NCBI GenBank assembly: GCA_963580285.1
Contig: OY757017.1
Coordinates: 13,218,538-13,282,537 of the forward strand
Origin: Lucinisca nassula
Taxonomy: Eukaryota; Mollusca; Bivalvia; Lucinida; Lucinidae
Length of the DNA: 64,000 bases
Reading direction: 5' to 3'
The position numbers were made by a program, and so were the translations under genes. Positions 1 through 11,700 of the stretch are shown here, one piece after another; position 1 is the first letter of the stretch; each line of letters opens with the position of its first letter. The notes under the pieces were generated by a model. It was not told the origin of the DNA. It saw only the letters and a program-made list of their open reading frames with translations, and did not search any database.

Positions 1-599
1 CTATGCTAAGCTTTGTGTGATAAGGTGGCACTAATTGGTCATTAAAAACACAATAAAACTACACTTTCAGGAAATCTTGTCCTCTTATATAGCAAATGAT
101 TTTAGCACAAAAATAGACCTGAACCCATATCTAGCAATCAAAAACAATGTTACCGGTTTCTGACTTTTTTTTTAATTTGTTTGCTATACAGAGGATATAT
201 GTGGCCTATTTTATATGCAATATCTTTGGGTGACAAGATCAGTAACACCTCTAATTCTTATGATGAAAATCTCATTTTTTATCAATTTTCATGAAAAGTA
301 GAAGAAATTTTGTAAATAAATTTATCAGAAAAATTAAAAGACAAAGACACATTTACATTCTTTGTGTTAGATTAATCCTTATTGAGTTCTGTTGCCAATC
401 AAAGCAACAAAATTTGAAAATAATCATACCTATTGATTTAAGACTGAAAAGTTCACAGGTGTGTATGACCTCTACAGGGGACTACCCCAGGGATCTCTCC
501 TGAGGCCTAAAGTAATGTATCAAATGAAACAAAGTTATATATATAGTTGATAGTCCTCAAGTAAACAACAACTGAAGTTTCAAGAAAATCTGTGCGTGG
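1..599. other. A/T-rich intron, nothing recognised
   Basis: This is intronic sequence downstream of the last visible exon. Short reading frames on both strands show no codon bias or conserved motif. No TIR, array or splice-bounded exon was found. Confidence 0.5.
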
Positions 600-735
600 G
601 CAGATTTGGAACTCCCCCTTTGCAAACTGAATGACAAACAGTGTAGATCCAGATAAGATGGCTTCTTCAGAAGCCATCTGATCTGGATTTTCACTGTTTG
701 CAAAGGTAGGAGTTGTCGTGAACAACATGATAAGG
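600..735. mobile_element. MITE M4 (reference copy)
   Basis: M4 is defined by a central hairpin, AAACAGTGTAGATCCAGATC read against its complement, with GGCTTCT...AGAAGCC at the tip. Full copies carry arms that end TTAACCYTT. Here the hairpin is at 636-702. Further hairpin-only or degenerate copies lie at 7516-7565, 14954-15020, 15332-15395, 16053-16119, 17563-17625, 25795-25862, 35835-35900, 37446-37512, 37857-37906, 38331-38398, 55264-55331, 63228-63282 and 63622-63687. Confidence 0.75.
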
Positions 736-759
736 TTTAAATATTTGGGCTCTACTCAC

Positions 760-877
760 AGATCCCGACACCTGTAGAATCCTGTTTTACCATCTTCACA
801 AGTACAGTTGTACTGGCAGCCATCTTGCCAGGTCTGACCCTCGTTGTAAAGTTTTCCTTTGTAATAACATATGCTGG
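760..877 (-). CDS. Exon 15: first half of VWC domain D
   Basis: The 118-bp exon encodes SICYYKGKLYNEGQTWQDGC, then CTC and a closing Cys. It is one codon longer than the other first-half VWC exons. The acceptor is CTTTTCAG and the donor is CT|GTGAGTAG, ending in phase 2, so a second-half VWC exon must lie beyond the left edge of the window. An M4 MITE begins about 20 bases into the intron. Confidence 0.85.
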
Positions 878-939
878 CTGAAAAGACAGATGCATACACT
901 TGCATGATAAAGTTGAACTCAAAGTCACACCTTTGTAAC

Positions 940-1470
940 CATTACCAAAATAGGCCTATTCAAATACATTGTAAATTTTGTTGCGGAAAAACGAACATTT
1001 TCAGGGGAAAATCTTATTTCTCCACAAAACCTAGAGTGAGGTGGTTCTAAGGAGTACCTACAATCTATGTTTCAGAGCAGAAATAAAAAAAAATAAGGCT
1101 TACCCCTATAAACCCCAGTTTTTACTCTATAAAAGTGGGGTTCAAGGGGGTTAGAATTATATAGGCTATTTTCGTCATGCCATGCATCAGGAAACAAGTC
1201 TGTAAAATGACACCTCCCTAAAAGCCGTTTTATATAGAGAAAACTGGCATTTACGGGGGATACATTAGTTTTCTCATTTCTGCTTCAAGACAAAGGTTGT
1301 GTGTAATCACTAGAACTGCCTCATTGAGGCAGTCCTAATGAGCACCCACAACCTATGTTACATAGGTTGTGCATATTCATTAGAACTGCCTCAATGAGGT
1401 CGTTTTAATGAGCACACACAACCTATGTTTGCAGTGTAAGTAATTAAAATATCATCAAAAAAGTAGCCAT
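940..1470. mobile_element. Degenerate MITEs M1 (940-1186) and M2 (1186-1470)
   Basis: The first part has the M1 order: CAAATACATTGTAAA, then a stretch matching M1's GGGGTTCAAGGGGGT. The second has M2's AACAAGTCTGT start and two inverted copies of GTTGTG...TTAGAACTGCCTC around GAGGCAGT. Both are diverged and abut each other. Confidence 0.55.
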
Positions 1471-1507
1471 TTTGCAGATGTGAAAAAAGGCACTAAATCT
1501 CACATTT

Positions 1508-1734
1508 AACCTTAAGATGCCAATCACAACAATTGTCGTCTATCAGTTACTTTAAAGTCATTTCTGTAAACAGTGTGGATCCAGATCAGACTGCTCCTAT
1601 AGGAGCAGTCTGATCTGGATCCACACTGTTTGCCTGTATGAAAAAATATTTTTAAATAGTTTGCAAGAAGATTAAGCAGACGACATAAGCAGACGACATT
1701 TGAAGATATATTTTTTCTCGGCATCTTAAGGCTT
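1508..1734. mobile_element. MITE M11
   Basis: The ends are inverted: TAACCTTAAGATGCC on the left and GGCATCTTAAGG on the right. The centre is an M4-type hairpin (1567-1632), but the arms differ from M4. A second full copy is at 35154-35399, and fragments lie at 8455-8515 and 53411-53435. Confidence 0.65.
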
Positions 1735-2100
1735 AATTGAAAATGTGATCTAGACGGGTATTTTAAGCCATTGAGGGTTGACTAAAGCACCAGCCGAGGA
1801 GGCAGGATGAGGTTATCTTTTTCATTTTTATCCTCATTTGAGGCAATACTAAAGAGTACACACAACCCACTGTTTGCCTGTATCGAAAAGGTTGCAAGAA
1901 GATTCAGCAGACGACATAAGCAGAGGACATTTTCAGATGTAGTTTTTCTCAGGATCATAAGGGTTAATGGAAAATGTGTTCGAGGCAGGTAGTTTGAGCC
2001 AATGAGGGTTGATTACAACACCAGGTGAGGAGGCAGCATGAGGTTATCTTTTTCATTTTTATCCTCATTTGAGGCAATACTAAAGAGTATACACAATGTA
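1640..2100 (+). repeat. 231-bp direct tandem duplication
   Basis: A block containing GCAGACGACATAAGCAG and TGAGGTTATCTTTTTC occurs twice, offset by about 231 bp (for example 1808 and 2039). The first copy overlaps the right arm of the M11 element. Confidence 0.6.
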
Positions 2101-2135
2101 TATTTTCAAGATAAAATTAAAATATTCGTAATATG

Positions 2136-2744
2136 TTAAGGGGAATGGGAACACCTCGCACATTTTTCCACCGTTTTTCAAAGGGAGACAACATTCGGAA
2201 CTTCCTGTTCGCTTTTCGATAGGCTCAGTCCCACTGAAAATGGGTCTACTCTGAACTGTTAGAGTGAGATTTGCCATTGTGATGAGGGATATGTAAAGAA
2301 TATACAGGGAAATTCTCAGTTCAAATATGGTAGACTAAAATTTTACTAAAATTTAGCATAAATTGGGCAAAAATTAGCATCAAAATGAGGAAGTCTCCCT
2401 CTTGATGAGGGAGGTATCACAGGTATGCCCTATTGACATGGCAGACAAAAATACTTTTGCAGGAGTTGCCTCCCCTAAAGGTGTTCCCAATTCTTTGAAC
2501 TGAAAGAGGGAGATTTGCCATTGTGATGAGGGATATATAAAGAATATACAGGGAAATTCTCACTTCAAATATGGGAGACTCCAAATTTTACTAAAATTTA
2601 GCATAAATTGGGCAAAAATTAGCATCAAAATGAGGAAGTCTTCCTCCTGATTAGGGAGGTATCACAGGTATGCCCTATTGACATGGGATACAAAAATACT
2701 TTTGTAGGAGTTGCCTCCCCTGAAGGTGTTCCCAATCCCCTTAA
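2136..2744. mobile_element. TTAA-flanked MITE M6, long copy
   Basis: The element runs from TTAAGGGGAATGGGAACACC to a mirrored GGTGTTCCCAATCCCCTTAA. It holds an internal duplication with a period of about 243 bp (GATGAGGGATAT at 2281 and 2524). TTAA flanks are typical of piggyBac- or Kolobok-type targets. No transposase is present. Confidence 0.7.
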
Positions 2745-2764
2745 TATCTGCATTCATTGTAATT

Positions 2765-3605
2765 TTTATGCCCCGGAAGCTAAGAGATTCGGGGGCATAT
2801 AGTTTTTGGTCTGTCAGTCTGTTTGTCCGTTTACAAAAACCTTAACATTGGGCATAACTTTTGAATGGTAATAGATAGAGCTTTCATATTTCAATATGTA
2901 TACCTTATCACAATACCTTTCCAGTGGTACCATAATTTTTGATCTTGTGACCTTGACCTTGACCTCTGACCTACTTTTTCCAAATTTTTAGAAACTTAAA
3001 CATTGGCCATAACTTTCGATTGGTAATAGATAGAGCTTTCATAATTCACATGTGTCTTCCTTGTCACAAGACCTTTCTGTCAGTACCAAAATTTTTGACC
3101 AGGTGACCTTTACATTTGACCTACTTTTTAAAAAACTTTAACATTGGCTGGGCTTTCATATTTCACATCTGCATTCCTTGTCACAAGACCTTTCTAGTGG
3201 TACCATAATTTTTGACCTCATGACCTTGATATTTGACCTACTTTTTTAAAACTTTAACATAGTCTATAAGTTTGGATTGCTAAGTGATAGGGCTTTCAGA
3301 TTTCACATATGCATTCTTTTTCACAAGACCTTTCCAGTGGTACCATAATTTTTGACCTCGTGACCTTGACCTTTGACCTACTTTTTTTAAAAACTTTAAC
3401 ATTGGCCATAACTTTTGATTGGTACGTGTTAGGGCTTTCATATTTCACATGTGCATTCTGTGTCACAAGACCTTTTAAAAGATCCCAAAATTTTTGACCT
3501 TGTGACCTTGACCTACTTTTTTAAGACTGGAACATTGGCCATACCTTTCAGTTGCTTAGTGATACTGCTTTCATATTTAACATGCTCTGTGGGGGGGCAT
3601 CGGTG
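2765..3605 (+). repeat. Tandem array, roughly 115-130 bp monomers, GACCTTGACC-rich
   Basis: About six diverged monomers each contain a CATTGGCCATAACTTT-like stretch, TCACAAGACCTTTC and TTTTTGACC. The block is framed by GGGGGCAT on the left and GGGGGGGCATCGG on the right, so it is probably a non-autonomous element with an internal array, not a satellite. Confidence 0.6.
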
Positions 3606-3711
3606 TTTCACAAACACATCTTATTCCTAGGAACCTTAGAATGAGTTTTAAACATCACTGTACATGAGTAATTGGTGTTCCAAACACCAAAATTTTACTC
3701 TGTGTGTGTGT

Positions 3712-3866
3712 GTGTGTGTTTGTTTTACATCCCACCAACACCTAAGGTCATACAGAGATGGTACCTCAATTTAAAGTCTCATCCGAAAGTCTGGAGAAGC
3801 CCGAGATTGAACACATGACCCCTGGTTTATGAGACAATTAGCATAACCACTACAGCATGGGGATTT
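3712..3866 (-). mobile_element. tRNA-headed SINE S2, minus orientation
   Basis: Read on the minus strand it has a GTAGTGGTTATGCTAATTG head, a TGTTCAATCTCGGGCTTCTCC segment, and an AAAACAAACACACAC tail. Other copies lie at 12815-12965 (plus), 18005-18150 (minus) and 30738-30852 (minus). Fragments flank the M1 copy at 16285-16365 and 16608-16660. Confidence 0.6.
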
Positions 3867-4012
3867 CTAAAAACGTTTTATTGTATATCAGAAAAACACA
3901 GCCCATAGCTAAATTTCAATTTGCTAGTGCCTACCTGGATTTATTGTCGAAAAAGAATGAATCTGGTAAAACACCATGAATATGATTTAGGAGAAAACTG
4001 TATTCAGAATTT

Positions 4013-4373
4013 TATCATATGACGTCGCGTCTGAGAGTGTAATAACGCCATGTAATAAATTCAATAATCTACTAGTGGATTAAATATGCAAATTAGCAAG
4101 ATATGTCCCGTAACGTTACATGTACGATGTCCTTAACGACGTAGCGTTTACTAATGGCGGAAAATTGACATTTTTTTAAACAATCGTGACTAAAATACGT
4201 TTTAAATGTCATATGATAAATAGAATCTTGCATTCGTGCTCTTGTATTATTGAATTTATTAAACTCGTTGAGGAAAAGGGATAAAATGCTCGGCAAAGCC
4301 TCGCATTTTATCGCTTTTCCTCAACTCATTTAATAAATTCAATAATACATAAACACTCATGTAAGATCCTGTA
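4013..4373 (+). mobile_element. MITE M3
   Basis: M3 starts ATCATATGACGTCGCGTCTG. It contains CTACTAGTGGATTAAATATG, and its right half is a long hairpin built from TATTGAATTTATTAAACTCG with a GCTCGGCAAAGCCTCGC tip. It ends CATGTAAGATCCT. Confidence 0.7.
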
Positions 4374-4604
4374 TTTCATTTGGGTAGGTTAATAAGAGGT
4401 TTTATGGTCAGAAATTTCGTTCAATTACAGTACATTGCCAAAGAAAAAGAAAATTCACATTTTTAGATGAATACCAAAAATATTTCTTCTGGTGTGTTGA
4501 AAATATCAGAATTTTCACTCGTGCTTCTCATTTGCGAAAATTCTGAAAATTTTCAAGACACTTGATGAAATATTTTTAATACTCATTTAAAAAAGTAAAT
4601 ATTT

Positions 4605-4767
4605 TCAACACCTGACCATTTTTGGTCATTTTTCTATAAAATCTTTACATTTTTGGGATCTATCTGGACCCTTGCTATATCCAATACCATGTTATAATGA
4701 ACAGTGTTATAATGAGGCTGTGATGTAGTAATAATGCCAACAATAGTGTTATAATGAGGTTATGGTG
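4605..4767. mobile_element. MITE M5, abutting the exon 14 splice donor
   Basis: M5 has TIR CACCACAACCTC with TA flanks and an internal TGTTATAATGA repeat. Only the right half is recognisable here. Its TA flank (4768-4769) is the last two bases of the minus-strand donor GTAAGTA. Confidence 0.65.
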
Positions 4768-4774
4768 TACTTAC

Positions 4775-4828
4775 GTGTTCCACCAGTAAAGGAGGCTGGA
4801 GCATTGGTGAAGCCATTACCAAAATTAC
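4775..4828 (-). CDS. Exon 14: short Gly/Ala/Thr linker
   Basis: The 54-bp phase 1-1 exon encodes NFGNGFTNAPASFTGGT. The acceptor is GCTTTCAG and the donor is CAC|GTAAGTAC. The TA in that donor coincides with the end of an M5 MITE. Joining directly to the exon at 12625 gives a Cys at the junction, so another small exon between them is possible. Confidence 0.62.
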
Positions 4829-4849
4829 CTGAAAGCAAGAAAAAACACA

Positions 4850-5060
4850 GATGTAATTATTTTTCTTATTTCTGCTGTAAAATATAGATTGTGGTTACTC
4901 GTTAAAACCGCCTCGATGAGGCAGTTCTAACGAGTGCCCACAATCTATATTTGGAACAGAAATAAGAAAAATATCACAATTTTTATTTTTCAGCATAAAA
5001 TGTTCATTTTTTCGCGATAAAGGTGGCAATGTATTTGTATAGATGTGTTTGCGTAATGAG
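4850..5060. mobile_element. MITE M1
   Basis: M1 is bounded by CATCACGAAAACACGCC and its mirror. The centre is a long hairpin, ATAGATTGTGGGTACTCG then TTAGAACCGCCTC/GAGGCGGTTCTAA. This copy has lost part of the left arm. Confidence 0.65.
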
Positions 5061-5084
5061 TTTGATAGCGGCACTCCTAAGCAA

Positions 5085-5960
5085 CTTTCCTCAGAAGTTT
5101 GAATTTAATTGGACCAAAGATGTAAAGGAAATTGTCATTTATAGGTTTTTCTATTTCTAGCTCTGATGCCATTTTTAGGGCCCCGCACTGAAAGTGTGGG
5201 TGCCCTATAGTAATCACTCTGTCCGTCCGTCTGTCTGTCTGTCCGTCGCCAAATTTTCCTACTCCTCTGATAGCGCTGCCGGGGCCCTAGTCAGTTTCAC
5301 TGACAGCTCTAGTTTTAATCTAAGCTATTTTGGTAGAGGGTGTCCTAAAGCAACATTCCTATGAAGTTTGATTGAAATTGGTCCAGGGGTGTAGGTGGCC
5401 ATCATGTTCATCAGAACAGAACCATTATGCTATTTTGGTAGAGGGACACATAAGCAACTATGAAGTTTAATTGAAATAAGCCCACGGATATAGGGTGAGT
5501 TGTTGCTTAAAGATTTTTTTCTATTTTTAGCTCTTGCAGCCATCTTGTTCATTGGAGCTGAATGATTTAAGCTATTTGGTAGGGAGCCACCTAGGCAACA
5601 TTTCTGTGAAGTTTGAATCAAATTGGTCCAAGGATTTTGGAGAAGTTGGTATTTAAAGCAAATTGTTGATGTTTTTCTATATTTAGCACTGGGGGCCATT
5701 TTGCTCATTAGAGAGGAGCAGTGAAAGCTATTTTGATAGAGGGTCACCTAAGCAACATTCCTTTGAGGTTTTAATGAAATAGGCCCAAGGGTATAGGAGG
5801 TGATGTCGTTTAAAGATTTTTTTCTATTTTTAGCTCTGGCGGCCATCTTGTTCTTCAGAGCAGAACAAGTTTAGCTTTTTGGTAGGAAGCAACCTAGGCA
5901 ACATTCCTGTGAAATTTGAACTAAATTGGTCTTAGGGTTAACAAACAAATTGTTGACCCC
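5085..5960 (+). repeat. Tandem array of about 118-bp monomers
   Basis: Diverged monomers carry GCTATTTTGGTAGAGG, CACCTAAGCAACATTCC and GAAGTTTGA. A GGGCCCCGCACTGAAAGTG hairpin segment with a GTCCGTCCGTCTGTCTGTC microsatellite interrupts the array near 5170-5310. Confidence 0.6.
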
Positions 5961-6079
5961 GCAAGACACACAGTGCACAACACACCATGCACAACACATA
6001 ACGGACATTGACCAATTAGGATAGCTCGAACTTGACCAATATTTTCTCAAGGACTCCAGTCTGAGAAAGATTAGAGTTG

Positions 6080-7400
6080 CTTAGGCTGAAAACGTGGACT
6101 ATAGAGTGTTCAAAGGCAATCCTGACAATCAAGGGGACATATGTCTGCTACAATCGCTAGTCCAATCTGCCCCATTTTCAAACTTGTCTGAGATTTTATC
6201 CAGGTCATTATTATCTGCAAGTTTCATGAAGATTCAACAAAAAATGAAACAGCTACACTGTTCAAAAGGACAAAAATGGCTATTTTGACAATCAAGGGGA
6301 TGTAACTCTGCTACTGTTGTTTCGATCTGATCCATTTTTAAACTAGTCTGAGATTTTATGCATTTCATTGTTATCTGCAAAAACCAATGAAGAAGCTAAG
6401 CTGTTCACAAGGTCGAAAATGGCCATTTTTGAGAATCAAGGGGACGTAACTCAACTATTTTAAGTTCGATCTGACCCATTTTCAATTTCGTCTGAGATTT
6501 TATACATGTTATTGTTATCTGCAAGTTTCATTTAGATCCAACCAAAAATGAAGAAGCTACTCTATTCACAAGGTGAAAAAGGCCATTTTTGAGAATCAAG
6601 GGGATGTAACTCAGCTACTGTTGTTCGAACCTGACCCATTTTCGAATTAATGCATGTCATTCTTATCTGCAAGGTTCATTAAGATGGGACAAAATATGAA
6701 GAAGCTATGCTGTTCACAAGGTAAAAGATGTCCAATTTTTCAGAATCAAGGGGCCGTAACTCTGCTACTTTTGGTCCAATCAGATCCATTTTTGAGCTCG
6801 TCCAAGATTTTATGCATGTAATTGTTATCTGCAAGTTTCATAATGATAAAAAAAACATAGAGAAGCTAAGTTGTTCACAAGGTCAAAAATGGCTGTTTTT
6901 GAGAATGAAGGGGATGTAACTCAGCTATTGTTGGCCCGATCTGACCCATTTTCGAGCTTGTGAGATATTTGATGCATGTCAATCTTATCTGCAAGTTTCA
7001 TTATGATCCGACACAAAATGAAGAAGCTACGCTGTTCACAAAGTCAAAATGGCCATTTTGAGAATGAAGGGGATGTAATTCTGCTACTGTTGGTGTGATT
7101 TGACCCATTTTCGAACTCGTCTGAGATTTTATGTATGTCATTGTTAACTGCAAGTTTCATGAAGATCCAGCCAAAAATGAAGAAGCTAGAGTGTTCACAA
7201 GCATTTTCCATAGTAAGCCTATGGGACCTATCAATTGCCCTAGCAACCACAGTTCTGGAGCAGTTTTCCTGAAAAGCATATGCAAGCAATACCCCACCAA
7301 AGACATGCTACAGATAAAATTTAGTTGAGGCTGCAAAGATATTGCAGTTTGAAAGTGTGGACGACGACGGATGACGGAGGCTGCTATCCTATAAGCTCTT
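6080..7400 (+). repeat. Tandem array of about 165-bp monomers
   Basis: About seven monomers each contain GAATCAAGGGGATGTAACTC, CTGACCCATTTTC and TTATCTGCAAGTTTCAT. The array ends in GACGACGGATGACGG, the same kind of microsatellite end seen in the other array-bearing elements. Reading frames within it are coincidental. Confidence 0.65.
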
Positions 7401-8707
7401 AAACCTTACGGTTTTGCCACCTGGAAAGACATAAACCGGCCTGTTCACTTACACAGACTAGCAAGAGTCTTGAAACTGACCATAATGATCCTAAGTATTG
7501 GGACAGACAGGCCTTGGCAAACAGTGCAAACCCAGATCAGACGGCTCCTGCTCTACAATGTTTGCCATTCTGTCTCCACATTTTGGACTCTTTGCTGGAT
7601 CATGAAACAATTTTTTTAAAATTATAGGAGAATAGGGTTCAACTTTCTGGCAGGTTTGAGTTATTATAGCTTGGCTGTTCTTAGCAGTCAGGGGCAACAG
7701 ACAAACAATCTTGTGCAAGTATAGTGTATATACCACGAAATCCTAACAAAACATGTTTCTTATCCCAATATTTGGGCCCTGTGGTGTCTGATCTGGGCCT
7801 ATACTGTTTGATTTGTAAAAATGCTTTAGTTACAATGTTTTTCAAAATATTATCACGTGGTGGCATGTGCTATAATGGTTTTCCAGTTTTTGACATATGC
7901 ATGATCAATTGCTATTACAGCAAGTCCTCAAGGTGTCCGAATTTTTAGGATTTTTAGGGTAAGACATAGAAAAACAAGTTTTCGTATAATGTGGAGCAAA
8001 CAATTATAACAATATTTCTGTGAAGGTCAATGTTTGGATAAAAGAAGAAAATTATTGTAAGTTTCCATGAAAAATACTGTCCCTCATTGCGATAACACAT
8101 CCCTGTGCTACAATGGCGCTGTCAGATCTCCAGAATCAGCAATGCTCAGATGAATATTTGTATCTTGTTTTCAAATGACTTGTCAAAACATACATTATGG
8201 GTGCTCATTAGAACTACCAAATTGACGGAGTACTAACGGGTACCCACAATCTATGCAAAAATAAAGAAAATAACCTATACCCAATAAACCCAACTTTTCC
8301 CAAAATAAATGGGGTTTAGAGGGGATCTTCAATGCACGGACGGTAAAGTCATGTGAGAATGAGGATTAGTCAGAGATGGGCTTAAATTTTAGTACGGAGA
8401 GGAAAACCCACTTGACCTAACATTAAAGAATTTCTGAAAGGGGGGACTAGTGTTAATCCATAAGATGCCGATCACAACAATTTTCATCTGCTTTGTCCTC
8501 TGCCGGTTACCAAATGCTCACCTTGTCACTACGTGACAGGTGAGCTAAAAAGAGGTCATCTCCCAAAGGAAAGAATTTGCTCCTTAAGAGTTGATCCCTG
8601 TTGACATGGGAGACAAAAATATTTTTGCAGGAGTTGCCTCCCCTGAAGGTGAATCCATTCCTGTTAAGAGTAGACCACTATTGAAAAGATAAGACAAAAC
8701 ATTTTTG
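7400..8707. other. Mixed MITE fragments, no gene
   Basis: Contents in order: half an M4 hairpin (7516-7565); unassigned A/T-rich DNA to about 8060; a degenerate M2-like block (8060-8400); an M11 fragment (8455-8515); a solo Helentron-like 3' end (8518-8555, GCTCACC...GGTGAGCTAAAA); and an M6-like fragment with TTGCAGGAGTTGCCTCCCC (8560-8670). Confidence 0.5.
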
Positions 8708-11700
8708 AACAAGAGGGCCCAATGGCCCTATATCGCTCACCTGTGTACCAGAAAATCATTAGTGTAGGAGACCACTTGACATTGCTACATACTAAATATC
8801 TAAGCTCTGGCAAAGCGGTGTTCATGTGTATAAACCCTATTGGTTTCATTGGGCGACAGGGCTTGAGATGTAATTTCATCTCAATGTCGGGTAAAAAGTC
8901 CCACAAAATTGGAAGAGACATCTCCAAAATGACCTATACAGTGTTGACAGGGATGTAAAACCTCAAATCAAACAAAATCTGTGCATTATGGTTTTGGAAA
9001 AGAAGATTTTTTTTTTTAAGTTTTTTTTCCAGTATAAGTCTATAGAAGCTAATGAGCCCTGGGGCTTGGCCAATTTTGACCCAAAGGGCATGGTTGGCAG
9101 GATTTATGTAGGTGACCATTTTGTGCTGCTATATACTAAATATCTAAGGTCTGTATTTCATGGTTTCAAAGAAGATGTTTAAAGCTTTTTTCCATTATAA
9201 GTTTGTTGGAGTTAAGGGGCCACAGGATTTGGCCAATTTGGACTAAATATCTAAGTTCTGTGCTTCACAGTTTCTGAGAAGAAGATTTTTTAAGCTTTCT
9301 TCCATTTAGAGTCTATGGGAGCTAAGGGGCACCGGGCGTGGCCAATTTGGACCCCAGGGGCATGATTAGCAGGAAATATGTAGGTGATCACTTGCCGTTG
9401 CTACATGCTAAATATCTAAGCTCTGGGCCCTATGGTTTCAGAGAAGAAGATTTTTGAGGCTTTTCTCCATTTTGAGTCAATGGGAGCTAAGGGGGTCCCA
9501 GGGTGTGGCCCATTTGGACCAGAGGGGCATGATTGGCAGGATTTATGCAGGTGACCACTTGTCATTGCCACATGCTAAATATCTAAGCTCTGGGCCCTGT
9601 GGTTTCAGAGAAGAAGATTTTTGAAGCTTTATCCCATTATGAGTCTAGGGGAGCTAAGGGGCCTGGGGCGTGGCCCATTTTGACCCCAGGGGCATGATTG
9701 GCAGGATTTATGTAGGTGACCACTTGCCATTGCCACATGCTAAATATCTAAGCTCTGGGCCCTGTGGTTTCAGAGAAAAAGATTTTTGAAGCATTTTTCC
9801 CATTATGAGTCTATAGGAGCTAAGGGGCCCCGGGGCGTGGCTAGTTTTGACCACAGGGGCATGATTGGCAGGAATTATGTAGGTGACCACTTGCTGTTGC
9901 TACATGCTAAATATCTAAGCTCTGGGCCCTGTGGTTTCAGAGAAGAAGATTTTTGAAGCTTTTTCCTATTATGAGTCAATGGGGCTAAGGGGCCCGTGGG
10001 CGTGGCCAATTTGGACCCCAGGAGCATGATTGGCAGGAATTATGTAGGTGACCACTTGCCGTTGCTACATGCTAATTACCTAAGCTCTGGGCCCTGCGGT
10101 TTCAGAGGAGAAGATTTTTGAAGCTTTTTTCCATTTTGAGTCTATGGGAGCGAAGGGGCCCGGGGCGTGGCCCATTTGGAACCCAGGGGCATGATTGGCA
10201 GGAATTATGTAGGTGACCACTTGCCGTTGCTACGTGCTAAATATCTAAGCTCTGGGCCCTGTGATTTCAGAGAAGAAGATTTTTGAAGCTTTTTTCCATT
10301 TTGAGTCTATAGGAGCTAAGGGGCCCCAGGGCGTGGCCTGTTTGGACCCCAGGAGCATGATTGGCAGGAATTATGTAGGTGACCACTTGCCGTTGCTACA
10401 TGCTAAATTTCTAAGCTCTGGGCTCTGTGGTTTCAGAGAAGAAGATTTTTGAAGCTTTTTTTTCATTATGAGTCTATAGGAGCTAAGGGGCCCCGGGGCG
10501 TGGCCCATTTGGAACCCAGGGGCATGATTGGCAGGAATTATGTTGGTGACCACTTGCCATTGCTACATGCTAAATATCTAAGCTCTGGGCCCTGTGGTTT
10601 CAGAGAAGAAGATTTTTGAACCTTTTTTTCCATTATGAGTATATAGGAGCTAAGGGGCCCAGGGGTGTGGCCAATTTCAACCCCAGGGGCATGATTGGCA
10701 GGAATTATATAGGTTACCACTTGCCATTGCTACATGCTAAATATCTAAGCTCAGGACCCTGTGGTTTCAGAGAAGAAGATTTTTGAAGCTTTTTTCCATT
10801 ATGAGTCTATGGGAGCGAAGGGGCCCCAAGGCGTGGACCATTTGGAACCCAGGGGCATGATTGGCAGGAATTATATAGTTGACCACTTGCCCTTCCTACA
10901 TGCTAAATATCTAAGCTTTGGGCCCTATGGTTTCAGAGAAGAAGATTTTTGAAGCTTTTTTCCATTATGAGTCTATAGGAGCGAAGGGGCCCCGGGGCGT
11001 GGCTCATTTGCAACCCAGGGGCATGATTGGCAGGAATTATGTTGGTGACCACTTGCCATTGCTACATGCTAAATATCTAAGCTCTGGGCCCTGTGGTTTC
11101 AGAGAAGAAGATTTTTGAACCTTTTTTTCCATTATGAGTATTTAGGAGCTAAGGGGCCCAGGGGTGTGGCCAATTTCGACCCCAGGGGCATGATTGGCAG
11201 GAATTATATAGGTTACCACTTGCCATTGCTACATGCTAAATATCTAAGCTCTGGGCCCTGTGGTTTCAGAGAAGAAGATTTTTGAAGCTTTTTTCCATTA
11301 TGAGTCTATAGGAGCTAATGGGCCCCGGGGCGTGGTCCGTTTGGACACCAGGGGCATGATTGGCAGGAATTATGTAGGTGACCACTTGCTGTTATTACAT
11401 GCTAAATATATAAGCTCTGGGCCCTGTGGTTTCATAGAAGAAAAGATTTTTGAAGCTTTTTTTTCCATTATGAGTCTATGGGAGCGAAGGGGCCCCGGGG
11501 CGTGGCTAATTTGGAACCCAGGGGCATGATTGGCAGGATTTATGTAGGTGACCACCTGCCATTGCTACATGCTAAATATATAAGCTCTGGGCCCTGTGGT
11601 TTCAGAGAAGAAGATTTTTGAAGCTTTTTTTCCATTATTAGTCTATGGGAGCGAAGGGGCCCTAGGGCGTGGCCCATTTGGCACCGAGGGGCATGATTGG

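Noticed and set aside
4605..4828. MITE-generated intron (introner) at exon 14
   Set aside because: Only the donor side abuts the MITE. The acceptor of the same intron, 3.7 kb away, has no matching element end.
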